64,000 nt of DNA, from assembly GCA_009744235.1 (NCBI GenBank), contig WPHV01000006.1:1-64000 (forward strand). The letters are read 5' to 3'. This stretch comes from Gillisella vitis. Its GTDB lineage: Bacteria; Pseudomonadota; Alphaproteobacteria; Rhizobiales; Rhizobiaceae. The notes under the pieces are model-generated. The model saw only the letters and a program-made list of their open reading frames with translations, was not told the DNA's origin and did not search any database. Positions 42,525 through 51,772 of the stretch are shown here, one piece after another (the first letter of the stretch is position 1; every line of letters starts with the position of its first letter). Made by a program: the position numbers and the translations under genes.

Positions 42525-43511
42525 GTGATTGAGATCAGAAAACCGCAAATCGAGGAAATGCGGCCGAAGATTACCGTCATCGGGGTTGGTGGTGGTGGCG
42601 GCAATGCCGTCAACAACATGATCAACGAAGGCCTGCAAGGCGTCGATTTCATTGCCGCCAATACCGATGCGCAGGCGCTGACCATGTCGAGAGCCCCGCG
42701 CCTCATTCAGCTTGGTGCCGAAATGACCGAGGGTCTCGGTGCCGGTTCGGTGCCGGAAACCGGACGGATGGCCGCCGAAGAATCCCTGCATGAAGTGATG
42801 GATCATCTGGCTGGCACCCATATGTGCTTCGTCACCGCCGGCATGGGCGGCGGCACGGGTACGGGTGCAGCGCCAGTGATTGCGCGTGCGGCTCGTGAGG
42901 CCGGCATTCTGACGGTCGGCGTTGTCACCAAGCCTTTCAGCTTTGAAGGCCGCCGCCGTATGCAGGCTGCCGAAGAAGGCATCGAGCGGCTGCGTGAAGC
43001 CGCCGATACGGTGATCGTTATCCCCAACCAGAACCTGTTTCGCATTGCCGATGCCAAGACCACCTTTGCCGACGCTTTCGTGATCGCCGACAAGGTGCTG
43101 TTCTCGGGCGTGTCCTGCATTACCGACTTGATCGTCAAGGAAGGCCTGATCAATCTGGACTTCGCCGACGTGAAATCCGTCATGAAGGGCATGGGCCGGG
43201 CAATGATGGGGACCGGCGAGGCGACCGGCGACAGCCGCGCCATGAAGGCGGCGGAGGCGGCGATTGCCAATCCGCTGCTGGACGAAGTGTCGATGCGCGG
43301 CGCGCGCGGCGTGCTGATCTCGATTTCCGGCGGCATGGACATGACGCTGTTCGAAGTCGACGAAGCCGCCACCCGCATCCGCGACGAGGTCTATGACGAG
43401 GCCGATATCGTCGTCGGCGCGATCTTCGACAAGGAACTGGACGGCACGTTCCGAGTGTCGGTGGTCGCCACCGGGCTTGGCGAAGAGGGCGACCATCAGC
43501 AGGTACGCTGA
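42525..43511 (+). CDS. ftsZ2: FtsZ paralogue lacking the C-terminal tail
   Basis: A 328-residue tubulin-like GTPase. The G-box GGGTGTG is at residues 108-114, and the T7 catalytic loop NLDFADV is intact, so GTP hydrolysis should be possible. The protein ends soon after the globular core ([16 protein letters not shown]). It has neither the long linker nor the C-terminal peptide that binds FtsA and other partners, unlike the main rhizobial FtsZ of about 550-590 residues. Rhizobia carry such short second copies. The GTG at 42525 has AAGGAGACAGAC upstream; the frame upstream of it is the leader. The main dcw-cluster ftsZ is not in this window. Confidence 0.88.
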   Translation: MIEIRKPQIEEMRPKITVIGVGGGGGNAVNNMINEGLQGVDFIAANTDAQALTMSRAPRLIQLGAEMTEGLGAGSVPETGRMAAEESLHEVMDHLAGTHMCFVTAGMGGGTGTGAAPVIARAAREAGILTVGVVTKPFSFEGRRRMQAAEEGIERLREAADTVIVIPNQNLFRIADAKTTFADAFVIADKVLFSGVSCITDLIVKEGLINLDFADVKSVMKGMGRAMMGTGEATGDSRAMKAAEAAIANPLLDEVSMRGARGVLISISGGMDMTLFEVDEAATRIRDEVYDEADIVVGAIFDKELDGTFRVSVVATGLGEEGDHQQVR

Positions 43512-43598
43512 TTTCACCCGACCACAGGTCAAATTATCCTTCAAATGCCCCGCATTTCCGCTTTGCGGCATGCGGGCGCGCTGCTATATGCGCAGGCC

Positions 43599-45422
43599 AT
43601 GAGCACACAGAACCGCACGCCTCTCGACCATATCCGCAACTTTTCCATCGTCGCCCATATCGACCATGGCAAATCGACGCTGGCCGACCGCCTGATCCAG
43701 ACCACCGGTGGTCTGGCAGAGCGTGATATGTCGGAGCAGGTGCTCGATAGCATGGATATCGAGCGTGAACGCGGTATCACCATCAAGGCGCAGACCGTGC
43801 GCCTGCACTATAAGGCCAATGATGGTGAAACCTATGTGCTGAACCTGATCGATACCCCCGGCCATGTTGACTTCGCCTATGAAGTCTCGCGGTCGCTGTC
43901 GGCCTGCGAAGGCTCGCTGCTGGTGGTGGATGCGTCTCAGGGCGTCGAGGCGCAAACGCTGGCCAACGTCTATCAGGCCATCGACAACAATCATGAGATC
44001 GTCACCGTTCTCAACAAGATCGATCTGCCTGCCGCCGAGCCTGATCGCATCCGGGAACAGATCGAGGAAGTCATCGGCATCGATGCTTCTGAAGCCGTGC
44101 TGATTTCCGCCAAGACCGGGCTTGGCATTCCCGATGTGCTGGAAGCGATTGTCAAACATTTGCCAGCGCCGAAAAGTGAGCTGGGTGACAAAGGCCCGCT
44201 GAAAGCACTGTTGGTCGATAGCTGGTATGATACCTATCTGGGCGTTATGGTTCTGGTGCGCGTCATCGACGGTGTTTTGACCAAGGGTCAGACTATCAGG
44301 ATGATGGGGACGGACGCGAAATATCAGGTGGAGCGTGTCGGCGTTTTGACGCCGAAAATGCTGGCCGTCGACAGTCTTGGTCCCGGCGAAATCGGGTTTT
44401 TCACCGGTTCGATCAAGGAAGTGGCCGATACCCGCGTCGGCGATACCATCACGGAAGACAAACGCCCGACAGCCACCATGCTGCCCGGTTTCAAGCCTGC
44501 CCAGCCTGTGGTGTTCTGTGGGCTGTTTCCAGTCGATGCAGCGGATTTTGAAGATCTGCGTTCAGCGATGGGCAAACTTCGCCTCAATGACGCGAGCTTT
44601 TCGTTTGAAATGGAAAGTTCGGCAGCGCTGGGCTTCGGTTTCCGCTGCGGCTTCCTGGGCTTGCTGCATCTGGAAATCATTCAGGAGCGGCTGGAGCGCG
44701 AGTTCGACCTTGACCTGATCGCCACGGCGCCTTCGGTTGTCTACAAGCTGTTCATGACTGATGGCAGCGAGCGCGAATTGCACAACCCGGCGGACATGCC
44801 GGATGTGGTGCGAATCTCGGAAATACACGAACCGTGGATCAAGGCGACCATTCTGACGCCGGATGACTATCTCGGCGGCATCCTCAAGCTCTGCCAGGAC
44901 CGTCGTGGTGTGCAAACCGAGCTGACCTATGTCGGCAAACGCGCCATGCTGACCTATGAACTACCGCTCAATGAAGTGGTGTTTGATTTCTACGACCGAT
45001 TGAAGTCGATCTCCAAGGGCTATGCCTCTTTCGACTATCACCTGGACGCTTATCGCGAAGGCAATTTGGTCAAGATGTCGATCATGGTCAACGGCGAGCC
45101 CGTCGATGCTCTGTCGATGCTGGTGCATCGCTCGGCAGCGGAAAAGCGCGGTCGCGACATGTGCGAAAAGCTGAAGGATCTTATTCCGCGGCATATGTTC
45201 AAGATCCCGATCCAGGCTGCCATCGGCGGCAATGTGATCGCGCGCGAGACCATTTCAGCAATGCGCAAGGACGTGACCGCCAAGTGCTATGGCGGCGATG
45301 CCAGCCGCAAGCGCAAGCTGCTGGACAAGCAGAAGGCCGGTAAGAAGCGTATGCGCCAGTTCGGCAAGGTCGAAATCCCGCAGGAAGCCTTTATCGCTGC
45401 CCTGAAGATGAGCGACGAATAA
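43599..45422 (+). CDS. lepA: Elongation factor 4
   Basis: A 607-residue ribosomal GTPase that back-translocates or helps assembly of ribosomes under stress. G1 [10 protein letters not shown]2/G3 [13 protein letters not shown] and DTPGHVDF, G4 NKIDLP. The LepA-specific C-terminal domain has [20 protein letters not shown] and a basic end ([20 protein letters not shown]). The start at 43599 (MSTQNRT) fits the family; upstream residues do not. Confidence 0.95.
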   Translation: MSTQNRTPLDHIRNFSIVAHIDHGKSTLADRLIQTTGGLAERDMSEQVLDSMDIERERGITIKAQTVRLHYKANDGETYVLNLIDTPGHVDFAYEVSRSLSACEGSLLVVDASQGVEAQTLANVYQAIDNNHEIVTVLNKIDLPAAEPDRIREQIEEVIGIDASEAVLISAKTGLGIPDVLEAIVKHLPAPKSELGDKGPLKALLVDSWYDTYLGVMVLVRVIDGVLTKGQTIRMMGTDAKYQVERVGVLTPKMLAVDSLGPGEIGFFTGSIKEVADTRVGDTITEDKRPTATMLPGFKPAQPVVFCGLFPVDAADFEDLRSAMGKLRLNDASFSFEMESSAALGFGFRCGFLGLLHLEIIQERLEREFDLDLIATAPSVVYKLFMTDGSERELHNPADMPDVVRISEIHEPWIKATILTPDDYLGGILKLCQDRRGVQTELTYVGKRAMLTYELPLNEVVFDFYDRLKSISKGYASFDYHLDAYREGNLVKMSIMVNGEPVDALSMLVHRSAAEKRGRDMCEKLKDLIPRHMFKIPIQAAIGGNVIARETISAMRKDVTAKCYGGDASRKRKLLDKQKAGKKRMRQFGKVEIPQEAFIAALKMSDE

Positions 45423-45447
45423 CGGGTTAACGTGGATAGAATTCAAC

Positions 45448-45485
45448 AAAAAGGCGGAAAGCCGGGAGGTTTTCCGCCTTTTTTG
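45448..45485 (+). terminator. Terminator of lepA
   Basis: AAAAAGGCGGAAA, loop, TTTTCCGCCTTTTTT, 26 bases past the lepA stop. It may also serve the convergent rnd-like gene. Confidence 0.9.
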
Positions 45486-45501
45486 TGAGAAAAGTCTGCA
45501 C

Positions 45502-46128
45502 TCAGCTATGGGCGAAAATATCGGTCTCTTCCCAGCCGAGCAGGTCCAGCTTGGCGCGTGTGGGCAGGAACTCGAAACAGGCGGTCGCATGATCCATGCG
45601 GCCATCGCGCACCAGCCGCGCCGTCAGCTTGTCGCGCAGCGCATGCAGATAGAGCACGTCGGAGGCGGCATATTCGAGCTGCGCCGGAGACAGCGTTTCT
45701 GCCGCCCAGTCGGAAGATTGCTGGGCCTTGGACACATCCACCTCAAGCATTTCCTTGAGATTGTCCTTCAACCCATGCCGGTCGGTATAGGTGCGCGACA
45801 GGCGCGAGGCGATCTTGGTGCAAAACACCGGCGTGGTGGTGACGCCGAAGGTGTGAAACAGTACGGCGATGTCGAACCGGCCATAATGGAAGATTTTTTC
45901 CCGGGTCGGGTCTTCCAGCAGGGCGGTCAGGTTGGGTGCCTGGCGCTGGCCAGGCGCAATGCGGATCACGTCGGCTGTGCCGTCACCCGGCGAAAGCTGC
46001 ACCACGCAGAGCCGGTCGCGGCGGGGAATCAGTCCCAGCGTTTCGGTGTCGATGGCGATGGCGCGGGTATAGCGCGCCGCATCTTCACTGCTGATATCGC
46101 CTTCATGATAGCGAATGGTGGAAGCCAT
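45502..46128 (-). CDS. rnd: Ribonuclease D-like 3'-5' exonuclease
   Basis: A 208-residue DEDD-type exonuclease domain: AIAIDTETLGL (Asp, Glu), IFHYGRFDIAVLFHTFG (Asp) and YAASDVLYLHALRDKL (Tyr, Asp). It lacks the HRDC domains of full-length E. coli RNase D (about 375 residues), as is usual for short alphaproteobacterial versions that trim small RNAs or tRNA. AGGAGACAGGC precedes the ATG. Confidence 0.88.
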   Translation of the reverse strand: MASTIRYHEGDISSEDAARYTRAIAIDTETLGLIPRRDRLCVVQLSPGDGTADVIRIAPGQRQAPNLTALLEDPTREKIFHYGRFDIAVLFHTFGVTTTPVFCTKIASRLSRTYTDRHGLKDNLKEMLEVDVSKAQQSSDWAAETLSPAQLEYAASDVLYLHALRDKLTARLVRDGRMDHATACFEFLPTRAKLDLLGWEETDIFAHS

Positions 46129-46226
46129 GCCTGTCTCCTGCTGTCTCTTTGGTCTTTGTGCGGCCTATAGCGGAAACAGTCGTGCAGCGATACCGAATAT
46201 CAAGAACCACGCCTGAAATCATGACG

Positions 46227-47753
46227 TCACAGTTTCGGATTGCTCACCGGTCCTTCGTCGCAAAGCTCGGTATAGGCCAGGGTCTGGTCCAGATGCTCGG
46301 CGCGAAGCGACAATAGCTTTTCGGCATAATGCAGCCTTACCGCAACATATGCCGGGTCCTCGGCCAGATTGGTCAACTCGCCCGGATCGGCCTGAAGGTC
46401 GAACAGCAGCGGTGGCATTCCGGCAAAATGCACATATTTGAATTTTTCGTCACGAATCACGGCGAGATTGCACTGGCTGGATTTGAGACCGAGGGCATTC
46501 TCTGTGGAATTTGTCACCACTTCCCGGAAATCGAATTCCCAGAATGCGTGGTCTCGCCAGTCATCGGGCTGGATGCCGCTAAGAAACGGCAATAGGGAGC
46601 CGCCGTCCTGATGATTGAGCGGGCTGACGCCCATCCGGTCCAGCAGCGTCGGCATCAGGTCGGCGGCACTGGTGAAGGCCTCCACCACCTGACCGTGGGT
46701 GCCGGTGTTCGCCGGATCGCGGATCACCAAAGGAATATGGTAGCTGCCGTCATAGACACCACCCTTGCCCAGCATCCAGTGGTCGCCCAGCATTTCGGCG
46801 TGGTCGGAGGTGAAGACGATGATCGTGTCGTTCCAGACGCCGCTGTCCTTCAGATCATCGACGATCCGGCCAAATTGGGCATCGACCTCGGCGATCATGC
46901 CGTAATAGGTGGCGCGGATCACGTCGATCTGTTCTGAACTCCAGTCACAGACGCGGCCTTCGGCACCGGCAATGAAAGAGGATTGCGGCAGATGCGGCAG
47001 CATCAGGTCCGACAGCGGATGCACGGCCATTTCCGCTTCCAGCGTCGGATGACGTACAGGTTTGAGGCCGCTGCCCGGCGTAAACATCCGGTTATAAGGT
47101 TCGGGAACGCAGAAGGGTGGATGCGGGCGCAGGAAGGAAATATGTGCAAACCAGGGCTGCGTCTGCTCCTCGCGCCAGTTCAGGAAAGCCTCGGTCAGAA
47201 ACGCGGTTGGGGTTTCCTCGGCGCTATAGGCCGGGGGCTCCTGATTGGGCTGGACTGGCCGATCCTGTCCGGTCTGGTGGAGTTCGCGTCCGGGCCGAGC
47301 GCCGCCACGCCGGGTTTTCAGCCAGCTCAGCCATTGCCGGTCGTCTTCCAGCAGCAATTGTCCAACCGTAAAGCCCGGTAACACCCCTTCGTAACTGGTC
47401 AGATGCGGGTCGGCGGGCGCCAGACGCCGTGGATCGGGCGAAACATCGGTATAGCCGAACAGCGTCGGATCGTAACCGCCCCGACGTGCCGCCAGCGCCA
47501 CCGTGTCGAAACGAGCATCAAGGGGCGAGCCGTTGCGACAGACCCGGTTGTTCATCTGGTAAAGCCCGGTATAGATCGCCGCGCGCGCTGGCGAGCAAGG
47601 GGCGGCTGCGGCAAAATGTCGATGAAACAACAGGCCTTCTGCCGCCAACCGGTCAACATTGGGGGTCTGCACCACGGGATGGCCGACCGCTGACAGGCAA
47701 TCGCCCCGCCATTGGTCCGCGGTGATCAGCAGGATATTCGGCTTTTTCTGCAT
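46227..47753 (-). CDS. Sulfatase-superfamily hydrolase, phosphonate monoester hydrolase-like
   Basis: A 508-residue alkaline-phosphatase-superfamily enzyme. Cys53 in PCSPAR is the residue normally converted to formylglycine; Asp13 (LLITADQWRGD) and SDHAEMLGDHWMLGKGG are metal-site regions. The stretches after the Cys (IYTGLYQMNNRV, GGYDPTLFGYTDVSPDPR) follow the pattern of the rhizobial phosphonate monoester hydrolase/phosphodiesterase more closely than choline or aryl sulfatases. No signal peptide is seen, so it is likely cytoplasmic. The start at 47753 (MQKKPNILL) is chosen over 47795. No maturation enzyme or transporter is adjacent. Confidence 0.82.
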   Translation of the reverse strand: MQKKPNILLITADQWRGDCLSAVGHPVVQTPNVDRLAAEGLLFHRHFAAAAPCSPARAAIYTGLYQMNNRVCRNGSPLDARFDTVALAARRGGYDPTLFGYTDVSPDPRRLAPADPHLTSYEGVLPGFTVGQLLLEDDRQWLSWLKTRRGGARPGRELHQTGQDRPVQPNQEPPAYSAEETPTAFLTEAFLNWREEQTQPWFAHISFLRPHPPFCVPEPYNRMFTPGSGLKPVRHPTLEAEMAVHPLSDLMLPHLPQSSFIAGAEGRVCDWSSEQIDVIRATYYGMIAEVDAQFGRIVDDLKDSGVWNDTIIVFTSDHAEMLGDHWMLGKGGVYDGSYHIPLVIRDPANTGTHGQVVEAFTSAADLMPTLLDRMGVSPLNHQDGGSLLPFLSGIQPDDWRDHAFWEFDFREVVTNSTENALGLKSSQCNLAVIRDEKFKYVHFAGMPPLLFDLQADPGELTNLAEDPAYVAVRLHYAEKLLSLRAEHLDQTLAYTELCDEGPVSNPKL

Positions 47754-48164
47754 GGATGAGGTCTTTGCTTGTTTTGCCACGGACGCGATGTGCAAAATTT
47801 ATATCGGCGAGTATCTCGTTTTCCTAGGACGGTTTTTGGGTCTTTCTAAGGTCCATGCGGGCTTGGTTTGCGAGCCTGGCTTCCAGCAGGGCGCTTTGTC
47901 TCTCAGCCCATTGCGCCGCTAGGGCTCGTGGGCAATCTTCCAGCTCTGCCCGCGCTTGATCCGGGGGCTATGCAATCGTCTCGTTTGGAAGTGCGCAAAT
48001 TCTACTCATTCGCCAGCGGATGATCGGTGATGGAGGGTGAAAAGCCACCGTTTCTTGATTGATTTCGCAAAACGCCGGTATTTTCATGCTTTCGCTATGC
48101 ACTGGATACATTGCTGCAATGCGGTATTAACGATATTCATCCTCGGGAAATCCTCTATATTGAA
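47754..48164. other. Intergenic region upstream of the sulfatase-type gene and the sRNA
   Basis: About 410 bases that hold the promoter of the leftward sulfatase-type gene and, at the right, that of the sRNA. I see no gene, tRNA or strong hairpin. Confidence 0.6.
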
Positions 48165-48286
48165 ATCATCAAAGTGACGCACTCCTCCTCCCAGTGTCGC
48201 TTTGAAGGGATCGGCGATACTCCTCCTCCCAATTGCCGATCAAGTTCAAGAGCCCGACGCATCCTCCTCCCGCGTCGGGCTCTTTT
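48165..48286 (+). ncRNA. Anti-Shine-Dalgarno small RNA with three CCUCCUCCC hairpins (cuckoo/CcsR/ar14-like)
   Basis: Three consecutive hairpins each show TCCTCCTCCC in the loop. Hairpin 1 (48170-48204) has arms CAAAGTGACGCAC and GTGTCGCTTTG; hairpin 2 (48209-48241) has GATCGGCGAT and ATTGCCGATC; hairpin 3 (48249-48283) has the perfect 12-bp stem AGAGCCCGACGC/GCGTCGGGCTCT followed by TTT, so it is also the terminator. The loop sequence is the complement of a strong ribosome-binding site. It matches the alphaproteobacterial family described as cuckoo RNAs, CcsR in Rhodobacter and ar14 in rhizobia. These are stress- or growth-phase-linked RNAs that may bind mRNAs or proteins. The 5' end is inferred; CTATAT at about 48154-48159 could be a -10 box. 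Confidence 0.85.
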
Positions 48287-48446
48287 GCGTTCTGGCTCCG
48301 GCCTCTTCTCTCTCCAATCCCGTCTTATCCGGTTCCCCGTTTTGTCCGGTTCGATGCATAAACGATGCTTTCGTCTGCTTTGAATTGGTTTAAACAGTCT
48401 TGATCGAACCACCTCAGCGCGATGATCGGGCAGAGAATGTGGGCGA

Positions 48447-48557
48447 TTACAGCGCGGTGCGTTTTATAAAACGCACAAAGGACGCTGTAACACTTTAAAT
48501 CTACTGCATAATGTCCACCTTAAATCGATTCCGATTTAAGGTGGACATTATGCAGTA
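48447..48557. repeat. Composite mosaic repeat, best-preserved copy
   Basis: Module 2 (48447-48490): TTACAGCG and CGCTGTAA enclose the perfect palindrome GTGCGTTTTATAAAACGCAC at 48457-48476. Module 1 (48502-48557): a perfect 26-bp inverted repeat starting TACTGCATAATGTCCACCTT, with loop ATTC at 48528-48531. The right end lies 25 bases before the start of the phosphomannomutase gene, so its mRNA leader may carry the hairpin. Confidence 0.9.
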
Positions 48558-48582
48558 CCTGATGACAGCGAGGCTTGACCCT

Positions 48583-50007
48583 ATGGCGGTAAAATTCGGC
48601 ACCAGCGGACTACGCGGTCTCTCTGTGGACCTGGTCGGCAGCGTTTCTGCGCTGCATGCGACGGCATTTGCCCGAATGCTGCTTGTCAAGGGCTATGCCA
48701 AGCCGGGCGCTACCGTGCTGATCGGCCAGGATTTTCGCCCCTCCAGCCCGGAAATCGCTGCCACCTGCATGGGGGCGCTGCAACGGGAAGGACTGGTGCC
48801 GGTCGATTGTGGGGCTATTCCCACCCCGGCGCTGGCCTTTTACGGCAGCAGAATCGGCGCAGCCTCGCTGATGGTCACCGGCTCCCACATTCCGGCCGAC
48901 CGCAATGGCATCAAATTTTATCGGCCGGAGGGAGAAATCGACAAGGCTGACGAAGAAGCGATAACAGCGCTTGCCGCTGACTTGGTGGCTGATGAGCGCG
49001 CCAACCGTGTCGAGCATGGCACCGGCGAAGACCGATACGCCATTGCCGTCGACCTGTTTCTGAAACGCAATATGGCTGTACTGCCCCCTGCCGCCTTTGA
49101 GGGCATGAAAATCGGCGTCTATCAGCATAGCAGCGTGGCGCGTGACATGCTGGTGACCCTTCTTGAGGGTCATGGCGCATCCGTCCTGCCGCTGGGGCGC
49201 TCGGAGATCTTCGTTCCTGTTGATACCGAGGCGGTATCGACTGACACAATCGGCAAGCTTTCGGCCTGGGCAAGCGAGCACGGGCTGGATGCTATCGTCT
49301 CCACCGATGGCGATGCCGACCGCCCATTGGTGGCCGATGAAAAGGGCGCACCCTTGCGCGGCGATCTGCTCGGCCTGATCACGGCAAACCTGCTGGGCGC
49401 TAAGGTGATCGCCACACCCGTTACCTCCAATTCGGGCATTGAAGCCGCAAGCGGGTTTTCGGTTCTGCGCACCCGCGTCGGCTCACCTTATGTGATTGCC
49501 GCCATGAATGCGGCGCTCTCGGTGGGTGAAAGTGGCGTGATCGGCTTTGAGGCGAATGGCGGCGTCATGCTGGCCTCCGATTTCACCGTGCATGACGGCA
49601 GGCTTGCCGCTCTGCCGACGCGTGATTGCGTGGTGCCAATCCTGGCAGCGCTCTATGCAGCGGCAAGCGCCGGACGGACACTCTCCGCCGTGGTGGCAGA
49701 CTATCGCCTGCCGATTGCCCTTTCTGACCGTCTTGAACAGTACGCCTTGGACAAAAGCAGCGCGTTGATGGCGTTTCTGCGTGGCTCGGATAAAAACCTG
49801 TCTGCATTCCTGGCGCCGATAGGGGGCGTGCGTGAAACCAGCGATATCGATGGATTGCGGGTGACGCTCAGTGATAGCAGGGTCATCCATTTCCGCCCTT
49901 CCGGCAATGCCCCGGAAATGCGCTGCTATGTCGAGGCAAGCGACCAGGCATCGGCGGTCAGCCTGCTGGTCCAAGGTCTTGACCTGCTGGCGAAATGGCC
50001 GGGTTGA
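48583..50007 (+). CDS. Phosphomannomutase/phosphoglucomutase family enzyme
   Basis: A 474-residue alpha-D-phosphohexomutase. Active-site Ser101 lies in VTGSHIPADRNGIKFY, the metal loop is STDGDADRPLVAD, the sugar-binding loop GFEANGGVML and the phosphate-binding RPSGNAPEMR. It interconverts 6-phospho- and 1-phospho-hexoses, probably mannose, for surface polysaccharide precursors. An open frame extends upstream to 48511, but those codons lie inside the palindromic repeat. The ATG at 48583 (MAVKFGTSGLRG) is the true start by family alignment. Confidence 0.88.
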   Translation: MAVKFGTSGLRGLSVDLVGSVSALHATAFARMLLVKGYAKPGATVLIGQDFRPSSPEIAATCMGALQREGLVPVDCGAIPTPALAFYGSRIGAASLMVTGSHIPADRNGIKFYRPEGEIDKADEEAITALAADLVADERANRVEHGTGEDRYAIAVDLFLKRNMAVLPPAAFEGMKIGVYQHSSVARDMLVTLLEGHGASVLPLGRSEIFVPVDTEAVSTDTIGKLSAWASEHGLDAIVSTDGDADRPLVADEKGAPLRGDLLGLITANLLGAKVIATPVTSNSGIEAASGFSVLRTRVGSPYVIAAMNAALSVGESGVIGFEANGGVMLASDFTVHDGRLAALPTRDCVVPILAALYAAASAGRTLSAVVADYRLPIALSDRLEQYALDKSSALMAFLRGSDKNLSAFLAPIGGVRETSDIDGLRVTLSDSRVIHFRPSGNAPEMRCYVEASDQASAVSLLVQGLDLLAKWPG

Positions 50008-50170
50008 CAAACCCACAGGCCTGTCAATCAAGCCGATAAACAAGGTGATACGGTTCCCGGCGGGGTGCTGTGCGTAGAGCGCGAGCGATGGCCCTGCGCT
50101 TTTCTCTTCCGCCGCGCGCCTGCTGCGGCTACACCATTTGCAGGATTGATTTTTGCAAAAAGGATGACTG

Positions 50171-50665
50171 ATGGACCGCGGCCACGACCCTAGCGAACTC
50201 GAAATGGTGGTATTGATGACGCCGGATATGGCGAATTTTTCCGGCAAGGTGCATGGCGGCGCGCTGCTGAACATTCTCGACCGGGTCGCCTATTCCTGTG
50301 CCTCGCGCTTTTCCCAGCAATATGCGGTGACGCTGTCGGTGGATCAGGTGGTGTTCCGTCAGCCGATCCATGTCGGCGAACTCGTAACGTTCCGCGCATC
50401 GGTCAATTATGCCGGGCGCACATCGATGGAAATCGGCATTCGGGTCGAGGCGGAGGAAATCCGCACCGGTGAACGCCGCCACACCAATTCCTGTTATTTC
50501 ACCATGGTTGCCGTGGATGCCGAGGGCAAGCCGACCACCGTTCCGGCCTTCTGTCCTGAAACGCCAGCGAAAATCCGGCGGGAAAAGGCGGCCCGTGAGC
50601 GTCGCGCCCTGCGTCAGGAATTCGAGCATCGTTTCAAGCAGGTCAAGTTGTCCGGTCAGGACTAA
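50171..50665 (+). CDS. Acyl-CoA thioesterase, hotdog fold (YciA/BFIT type)
   Basis: A 164-residue thioesterase. NFSGKVHGGALLNILDRVAY carries the conserved HGG and the catalytic Asp region; SVDQVVFRQPIHVGELVTF and HTNSCYFTMVAVD follow, as in the YciA family. It hydrolyses acyl-CoA to free acid and CoA in the cytoplasm. The C-terminus is a charged helix (RREKAARERRALRQEFEHRF). AAAGGATGACTG precedes the ATG. Confidence 0.88.
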   Translation: MDRGHDPSELEMVVLMTPDMANFSGKVHGGALLNILDRVAYSCASRFSQQYAVTLSVDQVVFRQPIHVGELVTFRASVNYAGRTSMEIGIRVEAEEIRTGERRHTNSCYFTMVAVDAEGKPTTVPAFCPETPAKIRREKAARERRALRQEFEHRFKQVKLSGQD

Positions 50666-50777
50666 AACATCATGCTTTGGGATTTGATCGTTTAACCCTC
50701 ACCGGCGCCTCTTTGCGTTATGACCTGTGGCTCTCTGCGGCCCCATAGATGCTCTCCCGCCGGAACAGATCGATGAC

Positions 50778-51725
50778 ATGACCGAAATCACCCTGAATGT
50801 CCTGCCGATTTTCCTGCTGATCTTTTCCGGCTGGGCGCTGGTGCGCAGCCGGTTCCTGAACGTGGATATCGGCGACGCCCTAAGCGAATTTGTTTTCAAG
50901 GTCGCGGTGCCGGTTCTGTTGCTGCATACGATTACCCAGGCCGACTTTCAGGGTGCATCGCCTTTTCGTTTGTGGATTGCCTATTTTGCCGGGGTGGGTG
51001 TCACCTGGACCATCGGTCATCTTGTGGCGACACGGGTTTTCGGCCGCGACCAGCGGATCGGCGTGCTGGCCGGGGTATCTTCAGCCTTTGCCAATAATGT
51101 TTTCATCGGCCTGCCCCTGGTTAGTCGCATGCTTGGCAATGACGGTGTCGTTGCTCTCTCCATTCTGCTGGCCGTGCATCTGCCTTTGATGATGGTGATC
51201 GGCACAGTCTTGATGGAACATGCCGAGCGCCGGGAAAGCGGGGTGCAATTGCGGGGAATGCTCGCCGTCCTGCGCCAGGTCGGGCGCAATCTCGTCACCA
51301 ATCCGCTGGTGATTGGCCTTGCCATCGGACTTATGGTGCATGTGATCGGCCTGCCGATCCCGGCGACGATCGAGACCGTGCTCAGTCAGATCTCCGCCAT
51401 GGCCGGACCAGCGGCGTTGATTTCGCTGGGCATGGCGCTGACCAAATATCGTGTCACCGGCAATGTCGGTATTGCCAGCGTTACCTCGGCTCTGAAATTG
51501 GTCCTGATGCCCGCATCCGTGTGGATGGCCTGCCACCTTCTGCATTTGCCGCATGAATGGACCATGGCGCTGGTGCTGACGTCTTCCGTGCCGACGGGCG
51601 TCAACGCCTGGCTGATCGCCAATCGTTTTGGGGTCGGCCATGCCCTGGCCGCCTCCACCATCACTATCACGACAGCGCTTGGCGTGTTTTCCGTCACGTT
51701 CTGGGCATGGCTGCTGGGCGCGTGA
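50778..51725 (+). CDS. AEC-family transporter
   Basis: A 315-residue membrane protein with about ten hydrophobic segments. The auxin-efflux-carrier family is recognised from NVLPIFLLIFSGWALVRSRF at the start, ANNVFIGLPLVSRMLGNDGV in the middle and TSSVPTGVNAWLIANRFGVG near the end. Bacterial members move malonate, malate or other acids; the substrate is unknown here. The start at 50778 (MTEITLN) is chosen because residues further upstream are not hydrophobic family sequence. Confidence 0.85.
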   Translation: MTEITLNVLPIFLLIFSGWALVRSRFLNVDIGDALSEFVFKVAVPVLLLHTITQADFQGASPFRLWIAYFAGVGVTWTIGHLVATRVFGRDQRIGVLAGVSSAFANNVFIGLPLVSRMLGNDGVVALSILLAVHLPLMMVIGTVLMEHAERRESGVQLRGMLAVLRQVGRNLVTNPLVIGLAIGLMVHVIGLPIPATIETVLSQISAMAGPAALISLGMALTKYRVTGNVGIASVTSALKLVLMPASVWMACHLLHLPHEWTMALVLTSSVPTGVNAWLIANRFGVGHALAASTITITTALGVFSVTFWAWLLGA

Positions 51726-51772
51726 TACGAAGGCTTTGCGTGTAAAGCCAAAATTGGAACGCTATAAAAAGC

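Noticed and set aside
48111..48412. Short open frames across the sRNA locus on both strands
   Set aside because: They translate the hairpins and give low-complexity residues; the structured RNA explains the sequence better.
51721..51745. GATACGAAGG after the AEC gene as a third copy of the GATACGAA palindrome
   Set aside because: Only half of the palindrome is present and the TCATTGAA core is missing.
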